Of a DNA stretch of 19,847 bases, positions 14,193-19,847 are shown one piece after another. The translations under genes were made by a program, and so were the position numbers. Below the pieces are notes generated by a model. The model was not told where the DNA came from and made no database searches. It saw only the letters and a program-made list of their open reading frames with translations. How positions within the stretch are numbered: position 1 is the stretch's first letter; the number at the start of each line of letters is the position of its first letter. This stretch comes from Synergistaceae bacterium UBA1037 (GTDB lineage Bacteria; Synergistota; Synergistia; Synergistales; Synergistaceae), in contig DCEE01000054.1 in the NCBI GenBank assembly GCA_002316795.1, positions 3,345 through 23,191 on the forward strand, written 5' to 3'.

Positions 14193-14984
14193 ATGTCATC
14201 GCTCCGTATAGCCATTGTACAGATGGAAATCGTACCTGGAGACAGAAGGGCCAACTATGAAAAGGTGGAAAAGACGCTGGACTCAAAATGGATCGGATCT
14301 GACATCCCCACCGCAGTGATCCTGCCTGAGATCTGGGACGTCGGTTATGTGATCGAAGATTCAGATAAATTTGGGGACAGGGATGCATCACAGGCCGCTG
14401 AGTTCCTCGGAAAACTTGCCGTCAGGCACGAATGTTGGTTTACGGGCGGTTCGGTGCTTGCCCTTACAGAAAAGGGAGCTGCAAACAGGGCAATGGTCAT
14501 AGACCCTTCGGGCAATTACAGGACATATTATGACAAGATCCACCTGATACCGCTGATGGACGAGGAGAAGTACCTGCTTCCGGGAGAGAAGAAGGTCAGG
14601 TTCGATATCGGGGACATTCCCGCTTCCCTTGCGATATGTTATGACCTACGTTTCCCCGAGCTGACAAGGCTCTATGCAACAGAGGGCGCCGAACTCCAGC
14701 TTTTCTCCGCAGAGTGGCCGGCATCACGTATCGACCACTGGTGCACGCTCATTCAGGCGAGGGCTGTCGAAAACATGATGTTCGTCGCGGCATGCAACAG
14801 GGTGGGAACAACAAACGGGACCCTCTTCGGAGGACATTCCATGGTTGTGGACCCATGGGGCGAGGTACTTTATCAGGGGGGCATGACTGAAGAATTCGTC
14901 TTCGTTGAGATCGACACTTCAAAGGTGAAAAAGGCAAGGGATTTCCTGCGGGTCTTCGACATGAGAAGACCGGAACTCTATTGA
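14193..14984 (+). CDS. Carbon-nitrogen hydrolase (nitrilase superfamily), omega-amidase-like
   Basis: This 263-residue cytoplasmic hydrolase shows the superfamily's catalytic triad in order: Glu46 in ILPEIWDVGY, Lys115 in YYDKIHLIPL and Cys149 in SLAICYDLRFPEL. Members of the omega-amidase/YafV-like branch hydrolyse 2-oxoglutaramate or 2-oxosuccinamate, or similar small amides; the IHLIPLMDEEKYLLPG and YDLRFPEL segments fit that branch. The ribosome site is GGAGG, about 10 bases before the ATG, and a good promoter lies at 14126-14154. Omega-amidases partner with glutamine or methionine transaminases, so a link with the aminotransferase further right is conceivable but not shown. The exact substrate is inferred. 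Confidence 0.85.
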   Translation: MSSLRIAIVQMEIVPGDRRANYEKVEKTLDSKWIGSDIPTAVILPEIWDVGYVIEDSDKFGDRDASQAAEFLGKLAVRHECWFTGGSVLALTEKGAANRAMVIDPSGNYRTYYDKIHLIPLMDEEKYLLPGEKKVRFDIGDIPASLAICYDLRFPELTRLYATEGAELQLFSAEWPASRIDHWCTLIQARAVENMMFVAACNRVGTTNGTLFGGHSMVVDPWGEVLYQGGMTEEFVFVEIDTSKVKKARDFLRVFDMRRPELY

Positions 14985-15006
14985 CCCTGGAGGCCTTAAC
15001 GGGCCG

Positions 15007-15035
15007 TAGACAGCCGGGTGTTATGAATGTACAAT
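15007..15035 (+). promoter_or_regulatory. Candidate promoter of gpt
   Basis: TAGACA (15007-15012) and TACAAT (15030-15035), each five of six to consensus, are separated by 17 bases. They lie 38 bases before the gpt start codon. Confidence 0.5.
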
Positions 15036-15072
15036 CTCCGGCAAATAATTCTATTACAGGGAGAGTAATAAG

Positions 15073-15564
15073 ATGAAAACTTCCGACCGTTACAATAAAA
15101 ATTACCCGGTATCGTGGGAGCAGCTGCACAGGGACTGCAGAGCCCTCTCCTGGAAACTGCTCGACAAGAGGAAGGACTGGAGCAGGATAATAACCGTAGC
15201 AAGGGGGGGTCTTGTTCCCGCTGCCATAATAGCCAGGGAGCTCGACATACACCTTGTTGATACGATATGCATATCAAGTTACACAATAAAGGAGCAGGGC
15301 GCGGCAAATATACTGAAACGCCCGGACCTTGCCGGGGTAAACGAGACCTGGCTCCTGATCGACGACCTTGTTGACACCGGCAAAACTGCAAAGATAGTAA
15401 GGGACATGTTCATAGGGGCCCATTTTGCAACGGTCTATGCCAAGCCTGAGGGAAGGCCTCTCGTAGATACGTTCATCACGGAAGTCAGCCAGGATACATG
15501 GGTGCTCTTCCCTTGGGATACGGAGACATCCGCTGCATTTATACCGCCCATCATAGACATGTAA
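15073..15564 (+). CDS. gpt: Xanthine-guanine phosphoribosyltransferase (Gpt type)
   Basis: This 163-residue purine salvage enzyme transfers the phosphoribosyl group from PRPP to xanthine and guanine (and more weakly hypoxanthine). The PRPP loop is LLIDDLVDTGKTA (about 94-106). The chain closely follows E. coli Gpt (152 residues): VARGGLVPAAIIARELDI, VDTICISSY, AKPEGRPLVDTF, SQDTWVLFPWDT and a C-terminal FIPPI are all recognisable. GGGAGAG lies 7 bases before the ATG. The gene is probably transcribed alone from 15007-15035 and ends at the 15611-15646 hairpin. This Gpt class is best known from gammaproteobacteria, so its presence here could reflect transfer, although I cannot test that. Confidence 0.9.
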   Translation: MKTSDRYNKNYPVSWEQLHRDCRALSWKLLDKRKDWSRIITVARGGLVPAAIIARELDIHLVDTICISSYTIKEQGAANILKRPDLAGVNETWLLIDDLVDTGKTAKIVRDMFIGAHFATVYAKPEGRPLVDTFITEVSQDTWVLFPWDTETSAAFIPPIIDM

Positions 15565-15598
15565 GAGCTCTTTCCCTCTTGCGCCGCTTATAATGGAT

Positions 15599-15626
15599 TT
15601 GACAGATGAGAAACAACCTGTATAAT
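15599..15626 (+). promoter_or_regulatory. Near-consensus promoter of the 42-codon gene
   Basis: A perfect TTGACA (15599-15604) and a perfect TATAAT (15621-15626) are separated by 16 bases, the best promoter match in the window. The -10 box overlaps the inside edge and loop of the palindrome at 15611-15639. Transcription would start near 15633, about 32 bases before the small gene's ATG. Confidence 0.7.
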
Positions 15627-15646
15627 CAACAGGTTGTTTACTTTTT
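15611..15646 (+). terminator. 11-bp palindrome with T-rich tail: gpt terminator and/or operator
   Basis: AAACAACCTGT (15611-15621) and ACAGGTTGTTT (15629-15639) are perfect inverted copies around a 7-base ATAATCA loop, followed by ACTTTTT. In the gpt transcript this would fold as a rho-independent terminator. As DNA it is a good dyad operator because it covers the -10 box of the next promoter. Both roles may hold. Confidence 0.65.
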
Positions 15647-15664
15647 GTAAAAGGAGGTGGGATA

Positions 15665-15793
15665 ATGAGCGACAAATTGGTATACATTTCCGGCATGCCG
15701 TACTGGATGACACCGGAAGGACGCTTTGAAGCAGTCAAAATAGAAAACGGACTGCCTGTTGAGCGGGCCATGATCATGAGAAGGTCAGCATAG
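15665..15793 (+). CDS. Small protein of 42 residues, unknown function
   Basis: An ATG at 15665 opens a 42-codon frame ending in TAG. It begins MSDKLVYISGMPYWMTPEGR, continues with EAVKIENGLPVERA and ends MIMRRSA. The initiation signals are excellent: AAGGAGGTG (15651-15659) 5 bases upstream and a near-consensus promoter at 15599-15626, stronger than those of the larger genes around it. The peptide has no membrane segment or signal sequence; alternating hydrophobic and polar residues suggest a small beta-structured domain, with four Met and a basic C-terminus. I do not recognise a family. Its neighbour gpt ends 100 bases upstream and the gene downstream is convergent. It could instead be the coding part of a regulatory RNA. 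Confidence 0.6.
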   Translation: MSDKLVYISGMPYWMTPEGRFEAVKIENGLPVERAMIMRRSA

Positions 15794-15861
15794 TTCCAGG
15801 AAACGCACCACGTCATCTGAGTTTTTTGACAAACGCATTTGAAAGAAGTTTTTTCAGCACA

Positions 15862-15908
15862 GGTTCAGAAGGATACAGCCTCTTTAATGAGCATCAAACC
15901 TCTGAACC
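15862..15908. repeat. Imperfect inverted repeat in the convergent gap
   Basis: GGTTCAGA (15862-15869) and TCTGAACC (15901-15908) are perfect inverted copies, extended by GG/CC after one mismatch, around a 31-base interior. A second small stem (GTGCC-GTGG-GGCAC) follows at once, then a pyrimidine-rich stretch. The gap separates the small gene from the convergent aminotransferase gene, so 3'-end or terminator function is the simplest reading. No clean T run marks a classical terminator on either strand. Confidence 0.45.
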
Positions 15909-15966
15909 GGTGCCGTGGGGCACAGTCCCCCAAAGATCCAAAACCTTTCTTTTTCCCCTGTATATC

Positions 15967-17121
15967 TTACTTTAAAAGTATTTTTAGTATCCTTTGTGAT
16001 GCCTCTTCAAGCATCTCTTCAGACACTGTACATGCTATCCTGACGTAATTCCCGCAGCCGGGTCCGAAAGAGGCCCCGGGTATAGTGACAACTTTTGCTT
16101 CCCTAAGTGCCCTGTCGGCAAACTCTTCTCCGTCCATGCCCGCTCCTGAAACGTCAAGGAAGAGATAGAAGCTCCCTTTGGGCTCCGCAGTATTTATTCC
16201 GGGCAAGTCCTTGAACTTTTCATATGCGAATTTCACCCGTTTTTTGAAAAGCGATGTTATTTCACCTACCGCGTCATCACAGTTGTTGAGGGCAAATTCC
16301 GATGCCTTCTGGACCATCGTGTTCACGCTTATGGTCTGAGGCACCCCGGTCACCTGCATCGCCTTAAGTATGGCCGGTGATCCCATCGCATAGCCTATGC
16401 GCCAACCTGTCATGGCATAGCTCTTCGACATGCCGCCTATTGTGATCGTCCTCTCCTTCATTCTTGGAAGCGATGCGAAGGGGACATGAGGGACGCCATA
16501 TACGAATGCCTCGTAAAGTTCGTCGGATATCACAAGCAGGTCATGCCTTGAGGCTATACCTGCAATATCATCCAGCAGTTCAACTGGGAAGACCGCTCCC
16601 GTCGGGTTGCAGGGAGAGTTTATTATGATCGCTTTCGTCTTTTTGCTTATGCCGGCCTCTATCTTTTCGGGGTCTGGAAGAAAGGCGTTTTCGACCCCGC
16701 TCATGCAGTATACGGGCACTCCTCCTGCCTGAAGGACCTGCTGTTCATAAAAGGTGAAGAAGGGTTCGAGGATGATCACTTCATCGCCGGGATCAAGGCA
16801 TGCCTGCATTGCAAGATGTGAAGCCTGGCTTCCGCCGGTCGTAACCAATATCTCTTCGGGGGAATAGTCCATGCCGTATCTTCTCTTCCAGTAACCCGAT
16901 ATGGCAATGCGGAGTCCGGGGATACCCATGCCGGGGACGTAGTGAGTCTCGCCCCTTTTTGCAGCATCATAAAGGGCAAGGCATATAGTTTCGGGAGTGG
17001 AGATATCCGGCTCACCCAGGGTCAGGTCTATGCAGCCTTCGATCCCCTCTGCCATAGCTGCCATTTTCATCATCAGAGAGGGCCTGATATCCCTGCACTT
17101 CACCGAAAGGAATCTTTTCAA
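15967..17121 (-). CDS. Class I/II pyridoxal-phosphate aminotransferase
   Basis: This 384-residue fold-type I aminotransferase of the AspC/AlaT-like class I group moves an amino group from an amino acid to a 2-oxo acid. It contains LTLGEPDISTPE (about 33-44), TTGGSQASHLA for phosphate binding (94-104), NSPCNPTGA with Asn172, SDELYEAFVY with Asp200 and Tyr203, and the PLP lysine Lys233 in GGMSKSYAMTGWRIGY with Arg241. NYVRIACT near the C-terminus holds the carboxylate-binding Arg. The frame stays open to an ATG at 17181, but that would overlap the cupin by 59 bases and add residues not typical of the family. I chose the TTG at 17121, directly after the cupin stop, with AAGG 8 bases upstream. 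It is the last gene of the Mop-cupin-aminotransferase unit. The amino acid substrate is unknown. Confidence 0.87.
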   Translation of the reverse strand: MKRFLSVKCRDIRPSLMMKMAAMAEGIEGCIDLTLGEPDISTPETICLALYDAAKRGETHYVPGMGIPGLRIAISGYWKRRYGMDYSPEEILVTTGGSQASHLAMQACLDPGDEVIILEPFFTFYEQQVLQAGGVPVYCMSGVENAFLPDPEKIEAGISKKTKAIIINSPCNPTGAVFPVELLDDIAGIASRHDLLVISDELYEAFVYGVPHVPFASLPRMKERTITIGGMSKSYAMTGWRIGYAMGSPAILKAMQVTGVPQTISVNTMVQKASEFALNNCDDAVGEITSLFKKRVKFAYEKFKDLPGINTAEPKGSFYLFLDVSGAGMDGEEFADRALREAKVVTIPGASFGPGCGNYVRIACTVSEEMLEEASQRILKILLK

Positions 17122-17122
17122 T

Positions 17123-17542
17123 TCACTGGCCTTCGGCTTTTTTCGCCGCGCGTTCGGACCGCATGCTTGTCTTCTTTGCATGGGGGTCGCCGTGTGTAGG
17201 GACTATACAGAAAAATTCCAGCGGGATTTCCGCGTCGTTATGGTAGACGTGCTTCTTTCCGCCCGGTATGCGGGTCCAGTATCCCGTCTTCATGTCATAC
17301 CGTTCGCCCTCGACTTCGACATAGCCGTCCCCGCTTACGGTGTACATAAGGTGGTCCCAGTCATGGGAGTGTTCGGGGATGCTTTTATGGGCCGGGAGTA
17401 TGAAGTGGCGCATCACCCAGCCTTTCCAGAATCTGTCTCCGGGACCGTACACTGTCCTCTTCTCGATCTCCGGCGCCAGCGCTGAGGCGTTCTGCAGAGG
17501 AAGGTCGTATATGCTTCCAAAGTTCTTTTCCTGTCCGGACAT
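17123..17542 (-). CDS. Small cupin-domain protein
   Basis: This 139-residue protein holds a single cupin barrel. Motif 1 is PEHSHDWDHLMYTVSGDGYV, with His58 and His60 plus His64 where many cupins have Glu; motif 2 is IPGGKKHVYHN with His98 and His101. The metal-binding set is plausible but not the canonical H-H-E-H. The C-terminal tail is very basic (KKTSMRSERAAKKAEG). AAAGGAGG lies 9 bases before the ATG. It sits between the Mop-type oxidoreductase and the aminotransferase; its stop is one base from the aminotransferase start, so the two are coupled. A stem-loop (17569-17595) precedes it. Small cupins may be enzymes (dioxygenase, isomerase) or sensors; the role here is unknown. Confidence 0.82.
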   Translation of the reverse strand: MSGQEKNFGSIYDLPLQNASALAPEIEKRTVYGPGDRFWKGWVMRHFILPAHKSIPEHSHDWDHLMYTVSGDGYVEVEGERYDMKTGYWTRIPGGKKHVYHNDAEIPLEFFCIVPTHGDPHAKKTSMRSERAAKKAEGQ

Positions 17543-17568
17543 AGGGTCATTCCTCCTTTCATAATGTA

Positions 17569-17595
17569 GTGAGGGGCGAATGGTCAGCCCCTCAC
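17569..17595 (-). other. Intercistronic stem-loop between the Mop and cupin genes
   Basis: GTGAGGGGC (17569-17577) and GCCCCTCAC (17587-17595) form a perfect 9-bp stem with a 9-base loop. On the minus strand it lies 32 bases after the Mop stop and just before the cupin ribosome site. There is no T run after it on that strand, so read-through is expected. It may set relative expression or stabilise the upstream message. Confidence 0.6.
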
Positions 17596-17627
17596 GATAT
17601 TTTAATTGATTTATGGAAGGATGCGCG

Positions 17628-19847
17628 CTATTTCTTAAGGCCTGCCAGTATCTTGTCGGGTGTAGCCGGTATGGCCTTGATCCTGACTCCGCAGGCGCTC
17701 TTTATCGCGTTGCATACCGCGACGTGCGGCGCCGCAAGGGGCATCTCGCCTGTTCCGGAAGCTCCGAAGGGACCAAGGGGACGCGGTGTCTCAACGTGTA
17801 CCAGCCTGATGTCGTCGGGAACATCCTTGATGTAGGGAAGACCCATAGTCACAAAGTTGTTGTACTTGCTCTCGTCAAGGAAGTCCTCCGTAAGAGCGAG
17901 CCCTATGCCCTGGGCTATGCCTCCGTACTGCTGTCCGTCGACTACGAGGTAGTTGTTGATGACTCCTACATCACCCACGAGAACGAACTTTTCGCAGCGG
18001 GCCTTGCCTGTCTCTGTGTCTACGGATACCATCGCCAGGTTGACTCCGAACATGTGGAAGCCGAAGGGCTTGCCTATGCCGGTGTCTTTGTCGTTGCCCG
18101 AGCAGACTTCAAGCTCGCCCTTTTCGTTGATGACCTGTGCCTGTGTGTAGCCTTCGTAGAAGACGGGGATGTTCTCTGCGATCATTTCATCATATGTCCT
18201 GTATGTGCCGTCGGCTTTGCGCATGGCATCGAGAAGCTTTTTACAGCTGTCAACTATTGCGTTTCCTACCATTACCTGGGAACGGCTTGCAGCGGCCGCT
18301 CCGCTGTTGGGGGCCTTTGCGGTGTCGCTGAGGACCATCTTGATCTGCTCCGGCCTGAGGTCCAGAGGCTTAAGTGCTTCATGTGCGGTGCCGAGGCATC
18401 CGATGTCAGCTCCCTGACCGTGGTCTTCCCATGTGTTGTAGACGATGACTCCGTCTTTCGTGAGCTCGATGTTGCTGGCAGCATCGTCAGCTCCGTCGTC
18501 GTTGGAGTTGTATATGCCTATGGAGACTCCGACTCCGAACTTGACCTTACCGCTGCTCTTGGCGGCCGCCTCTTTTTTCATCTCTTCATAGTAGGGGCGG
18601 GCCTTTTTCATCATCTCGGGAAGCGGGAAGACTTCGGGAGCATAGCCTGAGGGCATTATGCCGAGCGGGTCAGTCGTGCCCTTTTCCCACTGCATGAGGT
18701 TCATCTCTCTGAAATCGAAGGGGTCTATCCCGCATTTTTCAGCAAGCATGTCCATCGCAGTCTCACATCCCCAGTAGGTCTGGGGCGCCCCGTAGGCGCG
18801 GAATGCCGCGCTCCAGCGGTGGTTGCTGAAGCAGGTGTAGCCGGTAGCCCTCATGTTGGCGTAGGCGTATGGCGAGAAGAAGAACTGGCCGCCCTTGTTG
18901 GTGAGGTCGTTGGATGATTCGCTGTATGGACCGTGATCGACCCACCATGTCTGTTCTGCTCCAAGAAGCTTACCGCTCTTGTCGGCACCGACCCGGATAT
19001 GCATAAGGAAGGGTGATCTCTTGGGAGTGCGGATGTTGTGTTCCTTCATGTTGATGCGCATGTAGACAGGACGCTGGCACGCAACGAGGGCTATCGCAAG
19101 GTAGGGTTCGTTGGTCGGAGCTACCTTGTATCCGAAGGAGGCTCCCATGTTGTTCTGGATGACCCTGATCTTCGACGGAGCAACCCCTACGCCGCGCGCT
19201 ATCATCATCTGGTGCCTGTATACGCATATTGATTTGGTGGCGAGGGTGACGCGCCCTTCCTCGTCATAGTAGGCGTAGCCGCAGTCGGTCTCAAGGACCA
19301 TGTGGGGCTGGCGTGAGCTGTAGAATTCGTCCTCAACGACGTAAGGAGCATTGTCGAGGTCTTCTTTGGGATCCGCGCCCTTCGTGAACATGCGCTTGTT
19401 GAAGGCGTTGGGCATGCCGTCTATGCCGTCGATCTCATCGTAGACCTTTACTGCGTCCGCTGCTTTCGCCTGGTATATGTCGATGAGTTCAGGAAGAGGC
19501 TCATAGTCTACTTTGATCTTGTCGGCCGCAGCGCGGGCATTTGTCTCGGTGTCTGCGCAGACTATGGCGACGCACTCGCCCCACTGGCGGATCTTGTCGC
19601 CCTCTTCGACCATTATGCGGCGTTCCCATCCGTCTGTCGTCACAGAGGGACATCCGACCTGGCCCCTGATCCTGTTGGTGCCCTTGTTCGCCCTGACATC
19701 CTTGTAGGTGACGACCTTGTATACTCCTGGCATCTTTTCCGCTTCGGATATATCGATCTTGTTGACCTTGGCGTGGCGGACTCCTTCAAGCGCAAAGGGA
19801 TATGCAAAGAGGAACTCTTCCGGAAGCTTGAGCCTGTCATCGTCGCC
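17628..19847 (-). CDS. mop: Mop-type molybdenum aldehyde oxidoreductase (xanthine oxidase family), 5' end beyond the window
   Basis: 739 residues of the molybdopterin-binding part are present and the frame is still open at the right edge, so the N-terminus is missing. The sequence follows Desulfovibrio gigas Mop closely as I remember it: MPGVYKVVTYKDV, CVAIVCADTETNARAAADKI, RQPHMVLETDCGYAYYDEEG, VDHGPYSESS, FRAYGAPQ, TWEDHGQGADIGCLGTAHEA, and the C-terminal GPFGASGTGEMPLAAPH with the catalytic Glu of the family. Such enzymes oxidise aldehydes to acids using a molybdopterin-cytosine-dinucleotide Mo centre. In Mop about 200 N-terminal residues carry two 2Fe-2S domains; whether they are fused here cannot be seen. 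FRAYG and GAAAASRSQ differ from FRGYG and GPSGGSRQQ recalled for Mop. It is the first visible gene of the minus-strand operon with the cupin and the aminotransferase. Confidence 0.88.
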   Translation of the reverse strand, partial: GDDDRLKLPEEFLFAYPFALEGVRHAKVNKIDISEAEKMPGVYKVVTYKDVRANKGTNRIRGQVGCPSVTTDGWERRIMVEEGDKIRQWGECVAIVCADTETNARAAADKIKVDYEPLPELIDIYQAKAADAVKVYDEIDGIDGMPNAFNKRMFTKGADPKEDLDNAPYVVEDEFYSSRQPHMVLETDCGYAYYDEEGRVTLATKSICVYRHQMMIARGVGVAPSKIRVIQNNMGASFGYKVAPTNEPYLAIALVACQRPVYMRINMKEHNIRTPKRSPFLMHIRVGADKSGKLLGAEQTWWVDHGPYSESSNDLTNKGGQFFFSPYAYANMRATGYTCFSNHRWSAAFRAYGAPQTYWGCETAMDMLAEKCGIDPFDFREMNLMQWEKGTTDPLGIMPSGYAPEVFPLPEMMKKARPYYEEMKKEAAAKSSGKVKFGVGVSIGIYNSNDDGADDAASNIELTKDGVIVYNTWEDHGQGADIGCLGTAHEALKPLDLRPEQIKMVLSDTAKAPNSGAAAASRSQVMVGNAIVDSCKKLLDAMRKADGTYRTYDEMIAENIPVFYEGYTQAQVINEKGELEVCSGNDKDTGIGKPFGFHMFGVNLAMVSVDTETGKARCEKFVLVGDVGVINNYLVVDGQQYGGIAQGIGLALTEDFLDESKYNNFVTMGLPYIKDVPDDIRLVHVETPRPLGPFGASGTGEMPLAAPHVAVCNAIKSACGVRIKAIPATPDKILAGLKK

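Noticed and set aside
17122..17181. Aminotransferase start at the ATG at 17181
   Set aside because: It would overlap the cupin by 59 bases and add basic residues unlike the family; the TTG at 17121 aligns with the usual start.
17613..18650. A 345-codon plus-strand open frame opposite the Mop gene
   Set aside because: The minus strand encodes a clear Mop-type protein here; the plus frame is a codon-bias shadow with no recognisable domain or ribosome site.
19640..19840. A separate short minus-strand gene at the right edge, and a Mop start at 19733
   Set aside because: The Mop frame itself runs on through the edge with typical family sequence (for example FAYPFALEGVRHAKV), so the gene is 5'-truncated by the window rather than starting at 19733.
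1..19847. tRNA, rRNA, CRISPR, insertion sequence, prophage or known defence system
   Set aside because: I looked for their motifs (repeated spacers, transposase, integrase, cloverleaf or rRNA signatures) and saw none.

Overview
The window (about 19.8 kb, roughly 50% GC, densely packed with genes on both strands) looks like ordinary chromosome from an anaerobic, amino-acid-using, Gram-negative-type bacterium. My best guess is the phylum Synergistota. That is inferred from the mix of genes (peptidase plus amino-acid exporter, carbamate kinase, several aminotransferase-fold enzymes, a Desulfovibrio gigas Mop-type molybdenum aldehyde oxidoreductase, type IV-like prepilin, PlsC) and was not checked against any database. 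There are no rRNA or tRNA genes, CRISPR arrays, transposases or phage genes that I can recognise.

Layout. The left end carries the start of a FadR/GntR-type regulator (minus strand, running off the window). A roughly 390-base gap follows, with a perfect TGGTCGGACCA operator-like palindrome and a possible gene remnant. Next come a lone prepilin and a radical SAM protein (+). Facing them are plsC and an overlapping YbaN-family gene (-), then a DUF502 membrane protein (+). A strong hairpin at 4165-4197 separates this from a minus-strand pair, a PatB/MalY-type C-S lyase followed by an FAA-hydrolase-family enzyme. Divergent from that pair are pepF (oligoendopeptidase F) and a LysE-family exporter, then arcC (carbamate kinase) behind its own promoter. 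Two hairpins end that unit. A HerA/YjgR-like ATPase follows, closed by a very strong terminator.

The right half holds an AEC-family transporter (-), a ComEC-like metallo-beta-lactamase protein overlapping a DUF3006 gene (+), a nitrilase-superfamily amidase (+), and gpt (xanthine-guanine phosphoribosyltransferase, +). After gpt is a 42-codon small gene with a near-consensus promoter whose -10 sits in the loop of an 11-bp palindrome. The last block is a minus-strand operon: Mop-type aldehyde oxidoreductase (5' end beyond the window), a small cupin, and a class I aminotransferase.

How the genes may work together. The theme is peptide and amino-acid catabolism: peptide cleavage (PepF), amino-acid export (LysE), deamination or transamination (C-S lyase, aminotransferase), amide hydrolysis, ATP from carbamoyl phosphate (ArcC), and aldehyde oxidation (Mop). 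The items most worth a second look are the small gene at 15665-15793 with its promoter nested in a palindrome, the Mop-cupin-aminotransferase operon with unusual residues around the Mop cofactor site, the MBL/DUF3006 pair, and the inverted repeat that brackets the arcC promoter. Several genes appear to start at TTG, and several long open frames have a better start well inside them; those choices are explained entry by entry.
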